Shown here in pieces: positions 8,744-18,191 of a stretch of DNA of 64,000 nucleotides (position 1 is its first letter; the number at the start of each line of letters is the position of its first letter). The notes below the pieces were generated by a model, which saw nothing but the letters and a program-made list of their open reading frames with translations, was not told the DNA's origin and searched no databases. Location: the NCBI GenBank assembly GCA_002162955.1, contig MABD01000026.1, positions 33,741 through 97,740 of the forward strand. The letters are read 5' to 3'. The position numbers and the translations under genes are program-made. The stretch is from Gammaproteobacteria bacterium 45_16_T64. Its GTDB lineage: Bacteria; Pseudomonadota; Gammaproteobacteria; Pseudomonadales; Ketobacteraceae.

Positions 8744-8762
8744 AGGACAACAATGTTGACTA
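8744..8762. promoter_or_regulatory. Operator-like inverted repeat, site 5
   Basis: AGGACAACAATGTTGACTA has one changed half (GGACAAC) and one exact half (GTTGACT), spaced by 3 nt. It lies 52-70 nt upstream of the kinase start and downstream of the MAPEG gene. Confidence 0.6.
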
Positions 8763-8836
8763 ATTGTGAGTGGGTGTAATACTTGCCGTTCCGACGGTTT
8801 TGTCGCGTTTTTAATAATAATTTCTGTATTAGAACG

Positions 8837-9214
8837 CTAGCCAATCAATTGCCGAGCAAGTACGCCGCAGCCTAGTACCATAAGCAAGTAGGTGACGGCG
8901 GCAGTGACCTGACGTAGCTTGAAGAGTAAGCCAATCATGCTCCAGGCATGGGCAATACGTACGAGTATAAAATTGAAGGCAAGAAATGCCACTAGCCCTT
9001 TGTCTGTGTCACCAAGATCTAAGGCGAGCACGAGGAGGGCAAAAGGTATAACAAATTCCAATGCGTTACCATGGGATCGTATTGCTGCACGTAAGGTTTT
9101 ACTACCACCGTCCCCATTACCTATTTTTTCTGTCATACGCACACGTGAGACGTTCATTGCTAGGATAGTAAGCAAGAGCACACAGCAAATAACGTAAAGA
9201 TTAAAGATGACCAT
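8837..9214 (-). CDS. MAPEG family membrane protein
   Basis: This 125-residue protein has four transmembrane helices and the MAPEG signature RSHGNALEFVIPF (about residues 46-58), with a second Arg-rich loop RIAHAWSM. MAPEG proteins include membrane glutathione transferases and eicosanoid-metabolising enzymes, and bacterial members are mostly uncharacterised. It acts in the inner membrane and may detoxify lipophilic electrophiles. It is upstream of, and on the same strand as, the kinase unit, but 145 nt and an operator-like site separate them, so it may be its own transcription unit. Confidence 0.88.
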   Translation of the reverse strand: MVIFNLYVICCVLLLTILAMNVSRVRMTEKIGNGDGGSKTLRAAIRSHGNALEFVIPFALLVLALDLGDTDKGLVAFLAFNFILVRIAHAWSMIGLLFKLRQVTAAVTYLLMVLGCGVLARQLIG

Positions 9215-9346
9215 GGAGGGGTTCCTATGCTGTTAGTGTTGAGGTAAAGAGCATAGTAGAGCGATGTGGCTAGATGCACCAGAGCTTAAAAAGTCAGCTG
9301 GCGGTTCCAAATACGACAAAATGGTCATAATGTTAGGTCAAGCGAT

Positions 9347-9370
9347 AGGCGGCTCTCAGAGGAGCCGCCT
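9347..9370 (-). terminator. Terminator-like hairpin after the DUF1501-like gene
   Basis: AGGCGGCTC (9347-9355) and GAGCCGCCT (9362-9370) form a perfect 9-bp GC-rich stem with a 6-nt loop, 10 nt beyond the stop of the gene at 9381. There is no long T-run on either strand. Confidence 0.5.
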
Positions 9371-9380
9371 TTATGGGCAT

Positions 9381-11012
9381 TTAGGTAATGATAGATTCAA
9401 AAACAGCTAAGTCATCAATGACGGCGCTGGAACCTAAATCTGAGATGCTGCTGTCATTACCAAAATAGGCAGAATCAAAGAAATTACCTTCTTCACCGTG
9501 TAATGCCATGTAGTTCAGCACAATGGTTTGAGATAACAGGTTTACGTTATTGGCTGCAACACTGGAGCTGGTTTGTACCGCACCGTTGGCATCCATATAT
9601 CCGATTTGTAAGTTTTGTAGCGTACCGTTGGGATCTGCTTGCCTTGGTACAGGTTTGCCGTTCGGGTTATAGACGAGGAAAAATGCGCCTCCGGTTGATG
9701 AGTTATCGCCGGTCCAGACGCCTTTGTTACGCCCAGCATCTGAGGTGTCGATGGTGCCATTACTCGATAGTGAACCATCGGAGTAAACATACATCATCAA
9801 TGGTTTACCCGCTTGACGAGCGTACTCCAAACAGGCCCCCATACAGCGTCCGGCGCGTTCATCTCGAATCTCTCCAGTGGCACGCTCCCCGGTGTGGTAG
9901 TCGTATCCGCCCATTGTCACGGTGCCTGCACCAGCCCGGCCGTCGATGACTAACTTCATGACCGAGCCGGTTTTTCTAAATTCGCTATCGCTATCCCATT
10001 CGGCTTGACTGAATATACCGCTGTCACCCACGATACGCTCATCTTGTGAGGGGTCCAGTACAGATGGGCCGTCTTGGAAGTCATCAGCAACAACGGCACT
10101 TTTCAGGTAGCTACAGTAGACTTTTGATTGGGATTCGCTGGTAATCAACCGTGACGCCGGATTGTAATTATAGAGGCCGTCTAACTTGGCCTTACTTAAA
10201 CGGGTGATGCTTTCCATTACCGCAACGGCATCGCCACCAAGAAGTTCGGTTAATTGGCCGGTATCCACTAGGCCTGTCGCGTCAGAAGGTCGGTCAATTT
10301 TGGTTGGGCGTAATACAGGTACCTCCAGGTTTGCCGCCAATTCAATCATCTTGCTGGGAGCCATGGAGTTCCCCCCAGACTCGCTGCTTCGGGAGCCGAT
10401 GTTAGCTAATAGTGACCCCCGAGCCCCCGCCACCCCAATACCGTACATTGGGTTGTGTGGGTTGTTACCCGTATCATTATCTGATCGAGAGGGGATAACC
10501 GCGCCGTTAACATTGTCTGCAGTGCCAGCAGTCAAGCTCTGATTAATGCCTCGTAGAAAGCCACTGTCTGAATGAAACGCTAATCCCAACGATTGATCGA
10601 TAGAATCGGTTGAGTTGTTAATGGCATCGGGTAGGCCAGGAATACGGTCCCCTGGCAGGCCATGACGGCTATAACCCGAAGTATTAAGTAGGTCGAGTTG
10701 TCCGCCCTGCTTGCCGATGAGTACGTTAGAGCCTGAAATATTGGCTCCTCCGGCTAAATCAAAACAGATAAAGGGGATCTTGCCCGTACCATCCTGGATA
10801 TTACACAGGCCAGTGGTGTCGGCTTCGAGGTCGTTGGCCAATTGTGCAATAACATTTTCCGGGGTGAACATATTTAATGTCGACGCGCCAATTACAGTTC
10901 CGGCACCAGCCATAAAGCCCTGACTGATAAACTCTCGACGGGTGCGAGGACGTCTATGATCTGGGTGGAACAATGGAGCGTCTGGTGATAAAGGTTGATT
11001 AGTTTTTTTCAT
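9381..11012 (-). CDS. Tat-exported DUF1501-like protein
   Basis: This 543-residue protein carries a twin-arginine leader, TRREFISQGFMAGAGTVIGAS at about residues 24-44. The mature part resembles DUF1501 proteins: an early FDLAGGANISGSN strand, later GGYDYHTGERATGEIRDE, and then MMYVYSDGSLSSNG where DUF1501 has its SEFGRT-like segment. The family is distantly sulfatase/phosphatase-like and has no settled function. It is last in a three-gene unit with two heme proteins, 33 nt after the LamG gene. DUF1501 genes paired with cytochrome-type proteins are common in planctomycetes. The folded protein is exported to the periplasm, so a cofactor is possible. Confidence 0.7.
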   Translation of the reverse strand: MKKTNQPLSPDAPLFHPDHRRPRTRREFISQGFMAGAGTVIGASTLNMFTPENVIAQLANDLEADTTGLCNIQDGTGKIPFICFDLAGGANISGSNVLIGKQGGQLDLLNTSGYSRHGLPGDRIPGLPDAINNSTDSIDQSLGLAFHSDSGFLRGINQSLTAGTADNVNGAVIPSRSDNDTGNNPHNPMYGIGVAGARGSLLANIGSRSSESGGNSMAPSKMIELAANLEVPVLRPTKIDRPSDATGLVDTGQLTELLGGDAVAVMESITRLSKAKLDGLYNYNPASRLITSESQSKVYCSYLKSAVVADDFQDGPSVLDPSQDERIVGDSGIFSQAEWDSDSEFRKTGSVMKLVIDGRAGAGTVTMGGYDYHTGERATGEIRDERAGRCMGACLEYARQAGKPLMMYVYSDGSLSSNGTIDTSDAGRNKGVWTGDNSSTGGAFFLVYNPNGKPVPRQADPNGTLQNLQIGYMDANGAVQTSSSVAANNVNLLSQTIVLNYMALHGEEGNFFDSAYFGNDSSISDLGSSAVIDDLAVFESIIT

Positions 11013-11044
11013 CTTAATTGCCTCAATATTTCTCAGTCGCTCAA

Positions 11045-13663
11045 TTATTGGATTAGCATCGCAGCGCTAGCAGCGGTCGATGCACACATAGCTTTGACGA
11101 TAGTTTCTGTTCGCGTGGTACTGCAGTCGCTGCTGCAGTCGATTAGTCCACTACGACCAGTGACGCCATCCAATAGTTCTCCCAAAGAGGTTGATAGATC
11201 TGCTGCGGTGAGGTTCGTGTCGTCGCTTGTATCAGACATATGATTCAAAAGGGGCACATATATAGCGTCCCGTTTTGCTGTGCTATCAAATGCATCGTCT
11301 GGCGTTTCGTTAAAGTTAAATGCGGGGAAATAGGCGTCGCGTTTAGCGGTGTCATCGACTAATTCACTGCAGTACAGCATGGCTAATTGTGCAATTGCCA
11401 TTTGTTGAGCAGCAACAAAGTCCGTAATTGCCTCATCAACGGGTAGTTGTTGTTTCACCGTGTCATAGAGTGCAGCAATAGAGCTGGTCGTAGAGGGAAC
11501 GGTTGTCATTGTTTCCAATGATGCATTGATTTCTTCAAATGTACGTACTCCTGATAGTTCGCTTATCGTGCTAGCAATAGGGTCAGCAAGCGTGAGAGAT
11601 GTAGGGTCAGTGTAAACCCCTGGATTACCTGCTAGCTCACCAAATGCTAAGAAGAATTGATCCGAATCAGGCCCGTTCTGCTGATTAATGATCGTACCAA
11701 TATTCGATAGAATTTGGCGATCAGCGGTGACGGTAGTGTCCAGTTTCTGGAAGCCTTGGCCTGTTGCTGCCACTTCTCCATTAATGCCAAGTCGCATATC
11801 TTTTAAACTGAAAGAAAAAGTACTGGGCGTAGGCGCTGTTTCTGCCGTACAAGCTTCTGCTACACCAGCCCCTGCCGCCTTTTGTTCGTACAAACGTGCG
11901 AAGTAAGGTTGGTTAAATAGGTAGCTATAACTATCATATTCTGCCGCCTCAAAGACAACAAAGCTATCCCAACAATCATCTAAACCCACTAGGTCGGTAA
12001 CATTGAAGAGCAGCAAGAATTTTTGTCCCACACCGGCTTCAAAGTTCTGCGTAATCTCCTCCTGAGACAAGGCTTGATTATGAATAGTAACCATCCTCAC
12101 AACACCCAACCACGTGAAATCCACATCGGCGGTACCTAGAATAAACTGATAGCTGTTGCTCCAGTCGTTAATTGAGGTACCAGGTGCAGGATCTACATCG
12201 GTGGTGTATTCACCATTAACATAAATTCTTCTGCCATTGGTTTGATCGTAGGTGACAACGATATGCTGAAGAGTGGCTTGTAAGCGCTCATCGGCATCCG
12301 CTGTTGAGAGCGCAGGGCTACCAGTTTCATTGCTATTTTCACTACGATGGAGGAAGTCATAATTATATTGGGTTTGGCCCAATAAGAAGTTGGCATTATC
12401 ATCACCCGCAGAATAGCTGATAATACGCGCTGGACCTTCTTGAGTGACATTGTTTGGCGCTAGCCAAGCTTCGATACTGTATTGGGCTGTATCTGCGATC
12501 TTGTTATAGAGTTTGCTACTGCTGCTCGTCGTTGCTTGGGCTCGGCCTCCGGCGAGGTTGATTCCCCAGCCTCCAACCCAGCTGACATCGCCAGCAAATT
12601 GCAAATCCATCAGTGGTTCAATACCGCTGGTGTCTCTAGAGGATGATCCAGAGCCTTCTTTAAATTCCCAGCGTGCAATCATTGCTGTTTCATGGCGGCC
12701 GCCCGTATTAGCAGGCAAACCATCAACACCAAGTTGTACACCTTTACTGATTTCAAGGGCTGGGTCTACCTCTTGTGCGACGATACCTGTGGCAATTGTC
12801 TTAATTGCATTCAACAAGTCGGTTGCATCTGAAGTACAGCTGGCGGACCAGCAATTATGACTCTCACTGCGCAAACGAACCACGATTCTTGATAGGGCTG
12901 CGTTGAGGCTACGGTCTTCATCTTCTAAGTCGATTTTGCTTCTTATGGCATCGTAGGAATCTGCTTCTGATGCTACGGCAAAAAATGGTGACTGTGCATC
13001 ATCTGCGGTTTCTATATGACAGCCAGCACAGTTATCGGTTAATAACGTGTGTAGCGTCGAATAGCCAGTGGGAATAGAATCGGTAGGCAGTATTTTTGCA
13101 TCGTCGACTTCGTGAACTTCCGGGGCGACAAGCTGCACAACGTTACTAACGGATCCGTTACTGGCAGTAGCCCAGTTGGTAATCCATTGTGTCATATCTG
13201 CGGCACAGTCGTCAGGAGAGTCGGTCCAACAGTTATGCCCACTTTGGACTTGTGTAACCATTAGAGAGCTACTGGGGGATTCAAGGTTTCTTACCCCTAG
13301 GGCTGCATTGTAAGCAAGGTTGACATCGTCGTCGCGGGCAAACATCGGCGAGTTACCTACACCGGGGCTATGACAGCTTCCACACCGATCTTCATCGACA
13401 ACATTGGCCCATACGTTATTCATAAAGGCTCTAACATCGTCATTCGCGGGCTGCGGTTTTGATTCTGATGTATTGTATTGTTGGAGCGATGAGAGTTCAT
13501 CTTCCTGACCAGTGGACCCGTTGTTAGAGCCACCGTCACCTTCGGTTGTGTCTTCTCCAGTACCACCGCTACCACAGGCGGCAAGAAAGAGACTGAATAC
13601 CACGATCGTCAAAGAACGCAGTAGCGAGGATAATGCTGGGTTATTGTGTAGAGTAATCATCAT
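11045..13663 (-). CDS. Di-heme lipoprotein with LamG-like domain
   Basis: This is an 872-residue lipoprotein when started at ATG 13663, which has GAGGAG 7 nt upstream and overlaps nothing; longer frames would run into the preceding gene. The lipobox LFLAAC places the lipidated Cys at residue 30, followed by a Gly/Ser/Asp linker. Two c-type heme motifs follow: CGSCH at about 94-98 and CAGCH at about 212-216. A concanavalin/LamG-like domain spans about 329-540 (ARWEFKEGSG, SIEAWLAPNNV, IVVTYDQTNGRRIYVNGEY). The C-terminal 330 residues are unassigned. Heme plus LamG resembles planctomycete surface cytochromes. It probably binds a polymer or surface while carrying electrons (inference). Confidence 0.85.
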   Translation of the reverse strand: MMITLHNNPALSSLLRSLTIVVFSLFLAACGSGGTGEDTTEGDGGSNNGSTGQEDELSSLQQYNTSESKPQPANDDVRAFMNNVWANVVDEDRCGSCHSPGVGNSPMFARDDDVNLAYNAALGVRNLESPSSSLMVTQVQSGHNCWTDSPDDCAADMTQWITNWATASNGSVSNVVQLVAPEVHEVDDAKILPTDSIPTGYSTLHTLLTDNCAGCHIETADDAQSPFFAVASEADSYDAIRSKIDLEDEDRSLNAALSRIVVRLRSESHNCWSASCTSDATDLLNAIKTIATGIVAQEVDPALEISKGVQLGVDGLPANTGGRHETAMIARWEFKEGSGSSSRDTSGIEPLMDLQFAGDVSWVGGWGINLAGGRAQATTSSSSKLYNKIADTAQYSIEAWLAPNNVTQEGPARIISYSAGDDNANFLLGQTQYNYDFLHRSENSNETGSPALSTADADERLQATLQHIVVTYDQTNGRRIYVNGEYTTDVDPAPGTSINDWSNSYQFILGTADVDFTWLGVVRMVTIHNQALSQEEITQNFEAGVGQKFLLLFNVTDLVGLDDCWDSFVVFEAAEYDSYSYLFNQPYFARLYEQKAAGAGVAEACTAETAPTPSTFSFSLKDMRLGINGEVAATGQGFQKLDTTVTADRQILSNIGTIINQQNGPDSDQFFLAFGELAGNPGVYTDPTSLTLADPIASTISELSGVRTFEEINASLETMTTVPSTTSSIAALYDTVKQQLPVDEAITDFVAAQQMAIAQLAMLYCSELVDDTAKRDAYFPAFNFNETPDDAFDSTAKRDAIYVPLLNHMSDTSDDTNLTAADLSTSLGELLDGVTGRSGLIDCSSDCSTTRTETIVKAMCASTAASAAMLIQ

Positions 13664-13667
13664 TAGC

Positions 13668-14864
13668 CTACTCCTCATCCATACAGTACTGCGCAGAATC
13701 TGCGAATACATTTTTAATATTATGACTTGTCTTAAAACTGTCGACGAAGGTATCAAACTGGGTAAAATCGTCGGTAGTTGTCGGTTCTCGTAAGCAGACA
13801 GTCTTGAATACTTTCTTTACCTGGCATTGAGCAAATGCATCTGAGTGCGCAAGCTCAGTATTCATGCTACTCGCACCAACACCTTCACCTGGTAAATCGG
13901 GGTCCCAACCAACCCAGCCATTGGGGCCTTCGCGCCAAAAATTGGTCCAATTATTGTTGGGAGTAATATAGCCGTAGGGGAAGTTATTAGCATTGATATG
14001 GTATTTAGCTTGCACTGAATCTTGGGTGTATTCGAGATGACCCTCTTCAGTACCTTCTTCTCCTGTCCATTCGTAATAGGCATAGGCTTGTGCCATGGGG
14101 TCCATGCCCGAGTGACAACCTAAGCAACCGTTCATAAAGAGTCGGCTATCACCACCTGGGCTTCGCGAGACGTCTTGACGGATGCGGCTGGGTGGGCGAG
14201 TGGTATCCTTTAGCTGCTCCATATCGTTGCAGAGGAAATTCAGTACAGTAAAACGAAACATAGCTCTATTGGTGCCGGCGACAAAAAAGGCTTTGGCCGC
14301 GGCACGAGTTGTTAATACACCCGAGGTTGCGTTTGACGGCAAACCGGTAACGCTCGATTGTGTTGTGGAAGCAAACTTAGCTTCATCGGAGAGATCGATA
14401 CCTTGGCTTTCTAGCGCTTCGTAATGTGCATTATCGTCATTGGAATAAGCTGGAAGTCCATCGGCGGGGTCGATGCCGCGATAAATAATGTCTTCGGAAA
14501 GTACTCCCCGAAAATCCCTGTCGTCACGGATCATGCCGATCATTGTGGCGGTGAAATCGTTTAACGGCGCAAACACCGTTTGCTCCTCGTTAGTCCACGG
14601 CGTATACATATTCTTAAGCGTAACGTTATAGAAATTCTTATTGGTTAACGGAACAGCAAGTGCTGCGTCACGTAAACCGCTACTCGAGCCAGAAATGATC
14701 CCCACCATAGTAGCCAGTTCGGCTTCTGTAGGGGGAACACCTGCGATTCTATCGTGTATACGTTTTGCTTGTTCTGATGGGCCCGCCATTGCGAGTGGGG
14801 GTGTCGCTAATGCGGATAGTAGTCCGATAGCGGCAAAGGTCTTAAAAGTTAAGGGCATGCTCAT
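13668..14864 (-). CDS. Exported mono-heme protein (DUF1588/PSCyt-like)
   Basis: This is a 398-residue protein from ATG 14864 (AGGA about 8 nt upstream), with a signal peptide ending LATPPLAMA. Near the mature start, RIHDRIAGVPPTEAELATMV echoes the G-x-PPT-x-E segment of planctomycete cytochrome families. One heme motif, CLGCHSGMDPMAQAYAYYEW at about 247-266, matches the CxxCH-xxxDP pattern of DUF1588-type C-terminal domains. It is first in the minus-strand unit, 4 nt before the LamG/di-heme gene, so translation is probably coupled. A periplasmic electron-transfer or surface-complex role is likely; the substrate is unknown. Confidence 0.8.
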   Translation of the reverse strand: MSMPLTFKTFAAIGLLSALATPPLAMAGPSEQAKRIHDRIAGVPPTEAELATMVGIISGSSSGLRDAALAVPLTNKNFYNVTLKNMYTPWTNEEQTVFAPLNDFTATMIGMIRDDRDFRGVLSEDIIYRGIDPADGLPAYSNDDNAHYEALESQGIDLSDEAKFASTTQSSVTGLPSNATSGVLTTRAAAKAFFVAGTNRAMFRFTVLNFLCNDMEQLKDTTRPPSRIRQDVSRSPGGDSRLFMNGCLGCHSGMDPMAQAYAYYEWTGEEGTEEGHLEYTQDSVQAKYHINANNFPYGYITPNNNWTNFWREGPNGWVGWDPDLPGEGVGASSMNTELAHSDAFAQCQVKKVFKTVCLREPTTTDDFTQFDTFVDSFKTSHNIKNVFADSAQYCMDEE

Positions 14865-15225
14865 AATTAGAGTCCTGCATTTATTGCTAAACCTATTGAT
14901 TAAGCCTGGGTCAAAGGTTGCTTTTTGTAGAGTCACGAATGCCTATTGTTTACATCAGTTCAGTCTAACATTCATTGTTATTAGAACTAACGTAAGGTTT
15001 TGGTTGAGGAGCCTCTCTCACAAGCCCATTGCAAAAACAATGAAGGAGTTAATTATTGAAGTTTCATCGTAATTTGCTGTACTCAACGTAATGCACACGA
15101 AGCGTCATGACATTGAGTACTAGTCTACCAATTGCTAAATAATGGTTTCGTGATTGTGACCACAGAATAGACAGGCAATTTAAAGGGATAATCAGACCTG
15201 TGTTGCAAAAAAAGAGAAAAGGCCC
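14865..15225. other. Divergent intergenic region, no gene seen
   Basis: This 361-bp AT-rich gap separates the two divergent exported-protein units. It must hold both promoters, but I could not pick convincing -35/-10 pairs. AAAAGG at 15217-15222 is the likely ribosome site of the plus-strand unit. Confidence 0.5.
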
Positions 15226-18156
15226 ATGTTGAAGTCGTTGTATATGAAATTTACAGTTCTGTTACCTGCCATTGCATGGTTGGCCGCGTGTGGTGGAGGA
15301 GGTCCCGGAATTGATGAAGAAGGCAGTGGTGCCGGTGGTGCTGATATAGCGATTGCTTATATTAAACGCACGTTACCAACGAATCCAGAATTGTCCGCTC
15401 CCACAGAATCGCTGATGGATTTTGAATCATTCCGAGAAGGCAGTGCGGGAGTATTTATTCGTAATACCGCAGGTGAGCATCGCATTACTCCTGCAACGGG
15501 TGATTATGACATTCGACAGTTGACCGTTAATTATGACGCCTCATCGTTATTATTTGCAATGCGTGGGCCTCTATTACCATTAGCAACAGAAGAAGGGGAA
15601 GATGACCCTGTACAACCTGCGTGGGGATTATGGGAATACGCTGTCGATACGCAAAGTTTAGTGCAGATTACTACCGGTGATTCGGTTAACCATATTCACG
15701 ATATTGACCCAGTCTATTTGTCAGATAATCGAATTCTATTTTCTTCCTCGCGCCAAGAAACGACCATGAGAACATTGGGTGATGAAGGGAAAGTACAATA
15801 CCGTCATTTACCTGATGATGTTAATGACGATGACGAAGGTGAAAGAACCTTTAATTTACATATCCTGGGAACCAGTCGAAATATCGATTTTGCAAAGCAG
15901 GTAACGTTTAACCAAAGTCATGATTTTAACCCCTCCATGATGGCGGATGGACGAGTGCTCTTTAGTCGTTGGGATAAAAATGATGCAGACGCGGTCAGCG
16001 TTTATCGGATGAACCCAGACGGTAGCGGCGTAGAACTATTATTTGGCCATAACAGCCCCAATGTGGGTTTAAAAGTGGATGCGGAAGCAGACCCCGCAAC
16101 CCGTTACGCGCGGCCAAAAGAACTTGCTGACGGACGAATACTGGTGGAGCTGAAATTTGATAATGAAGTGGACCAGTCTTATCCTCAGTATGCGATTTTG
16201 AACGTGGAAAACTATATCGATGAGACCGTTGCGGTGCCGGGTGGTGGTGGCACGGCGGTTGAATTAGGCTATTTGGGGTATAACCAGACTTTGCCTTCTG
16301 TGCCGAATATTGCTGGGCGCCTCAGTAGCGCGGTACCAACAGATGATGGCACCGGGCGCAATGTTATTAGTCTAAATCTGTGTCATGTGCTGGTTGGTGG
16401 TGAGCTGCAAGTGTGTACCAATGATAATTTGAGTGGTGACAATGTCGTTCAAGCGGATCTACGTTATCAGCTATTTATGGAAGACCCTGCTAATAATACA
16501 CGATCTGTATTGTTAGATAATCCAGAAGAGGGGGTGTATTACAAGGACCTTGTTGTCGTAAAAGCATCGACCTCGCCGAGCTTTATTGCAGAGACGGTAG
16601 ATACTGGGGATGCTGACTTGGTCGCTGATGGCTGGGGGTTGTTACATATTCGGAGTGTTTATAATCTTGATGGTACTTTTGGTGGAGGCGCAGCTGCTGC
16701 AACAACACTGGCGGATATGAAGGATCCAACTATTGTTGGCGTTGATGAGCGTCCCGCACGTTTCTTACGAATATCCCGCCGTGTACCGCAATGGGACGAA
16801 AATACCCGAGAAGTCGACAATGACTTTTTACAGGGTGATGGCTCAGGGATGAAAGAAATATTGGGCTACGCAGAGATTGAGCCTGATGGTTCTGTCATGA
16901 CGCGTGTTCCGGCAGATGTTGCATTTTCATTTAGCATGGTTGATGCACAAGGAGTTCGCATCAGCTTTGGTGGAAGAAGTGCGAGACATGATAACTGGGT
17001 TCATGTAAGACCCGGCGAAACACTAACTTGTACCGGTTGCCATAATAATGGTGATGCAGTCGCTCATGGTCGCTCTGGCGCGCTTGATACCGTCAATACC
17101 GGAGCTCCCGCGAGTGGTTATCCAAATACCGATCCAGCGATGGCAACTGAATTTGCTGAAACCATGGCGCAAACCCGTGCGCGTTTGGATAATACCTACA
17201 CTACGCTGTCTGCAGATTTCGTGTTTGATGATGTGTGGGGAGAGCCTGGTAGTAAAGTCACAGGCTTTAGTTATACCTTAAGTGATATGGTGGCGTCATT
17301 TGATGCTGAAGATATTAGTTACTTGCCGCCAGTAAACTTCCAATCTTGTGTAGATGAGTGGCGTTCTAATTGCCGGATGATTATTAATTATGAGACCCAT
17401 ATCCACCCTATCTGGAGTAAGCCTCGATTAGTATTGGATCCTATGGACTCTGCGGTGGTGTTGGAAGATCACACCTGTGTTAGCTGCCACAACCATCAGC
17501 CGGATCCAGCTAATGCCGATGACCCGAGGACAGCCGGCAATTCCCATGATCTAGAAATACCGGATGATAATTCGCCTCCGATTCAGCAGCTCTATCTTGG
17601 GGATGATGGTGATATAGCAGCGGTCTTGAGTGTTAATAACAACAATGATCGATATGAAGCGTACGACTTCCTTCGAGCAAATCATCCCCGTGGCGTTGTT
17701 GCTGGGGGTGCGCTAATGGCTCAAATATCTGATGATATTGTGTTTAGCCCAATTCAGGCAGTGGATGGTGACGGTGCACCTATTTTTGATGAGGATGGTG
17801 CTCCGGTGTTTACTGACGTTTGTGAACAAGACGACGCGACTGCCGCTCGAGCATTGCTGTTACGCGGTTCGCTGACCGCCGGTAATGCAGGAGGTACCCG
17901 TGTATCAATGATTCAGAGGGGGCTGAATAATGACCCTTGTGCTGCCTATTATACTGTTGACCCCCTTGCTGCCTCCTACAATGTGGCGAGAAGTTTCTTC
18001 ACCAAGATGGAAAGCGCCCCTAATGCGGATTTTGCCACCAATCCTGAGCTCGACCATCGGGATTGGTTAACGGGAACAGAGTTGAAATTACTACGTGAGT
18101 GGATGGATATGGGGGGGCAATATTTCAACAATCCGTTTGATGCACCTTCGGATTAG
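15226..18156 (+). CDS. HzsA-related PD40/di-heme lipoprotein
   Basis: This 976-residue lipoprotein has lipobox WLAAC followed by GGGGPG. The N-terminal half contains TolB/PD40-type propeller repeats such as DFNPSMMADGRVLFSRW with MNPDGSG. The C-terminal half has two c-type heme motifs: CTGCH (602-606) and CVSCH (751-755). This layout matches proteins databases call HzsA-related, because they resemble the alpha subunit of anammox hydrazine synthase; outside anammox bacteria no activity is known and no hzsB/hzsC neighbour is present. It heads a plus-strand unit with barrels, a thioredoxin, DUF4266 and DUF3570. An envelope-bound redox role is inferred. Confidence 0.8.
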   Translation: MLKSLYMKFTVLLPAIAWLAACGGGGPGIDEEGSGAGGADIAIAYIKRTLPTNPELSAPTESLMDFESFREGSAGVFIRNTAGEHRITPATGDYDIRQLTVNYDASSLLFAMRGPLLPLATEEGEDDPVQPAWGLWEYAVDTQSLVQITTGDSVNHIHDIDPVYLSDNRILFSSSRQETTMRTLGDEGKVQYRHLPDDVNDDDEGERTFNLHILGTSRNIDFAKQVTFNQSHDFNPSMMADGRVLFSRWDKNDADAVSVYRMNPDGSGVELLFGHNSPNVGLKVDAEADPATRYARPKELADGRILVELKFDNEVDQSYPQYAILNVENYIDETVAVPGGGGTAVELGYLGYNQTLPSVPNIAGRLSSAVPTDDGTGRNVISLNLCHVLVGGELQVCTNDNLSGDNVVQADLRYQLFMEDPANNTRSVLLDNPEEGVYYKDLVVVKASTSPSFIAETVDTGDADLVADGWGLLHIRSVYNLDGTFGGGAAAATTLADMKDPTIVGVDERPARFLRISRRVPQWDENTREVDNDFLQGDGSGMKEILGYAEIEPDGSVMTRVPADVAFSFSMVDAQGVRISFGGRSARHDNWVHVRPGETLTCTGCHNNGDAVAHGRSGALDTVNTGAPASGYPNTDPAMATEFAETMAQTRARLDNTYTTLSADFVFDDVWGEPGSKVTGFSYTLSDMVASFDAEDISYLPPVNFQSCVDEWRSNCRMIINYETHIHPIWSKPRLVLDPMDSAVVLEDHTCVSCHNHQPDPANADDPRTAGNSHDLEIPDDNSPPIQQLYLGDDGDIAAVLSVNNNNDRYEAYDFLRANHPRGVVAGGALMAQISDDIVFSPIQAVDGDGAPIFDEDGAPVFTDVCEQDDATAARALLLRGSLTAGNAGGTRVSMIQRGLNNDPCAAYYTVDPLAASYNVARSFFTKMESAPNADFATNPELDHRDWLTGTELKLLREWMDMGGQYFNNPFDAPSD

Positions 18157-18191
18157 GGTTAACACCTAAGCGGGTATTGATTTCACTTGCC

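Noticed and set aside
13664..13756. Longer LamG protein overlapping the preceding gene
   Set aside because: The ATG at 13663 has GAGGAG upstream and begins directly before the lipoprotein leader.
15226..18156. Calling the gene hzsA and inferring anammox
   Set aside because: No hzsB/hzsC genes or other anammox genes are present; similarity is to the broad HzsA-related group only.
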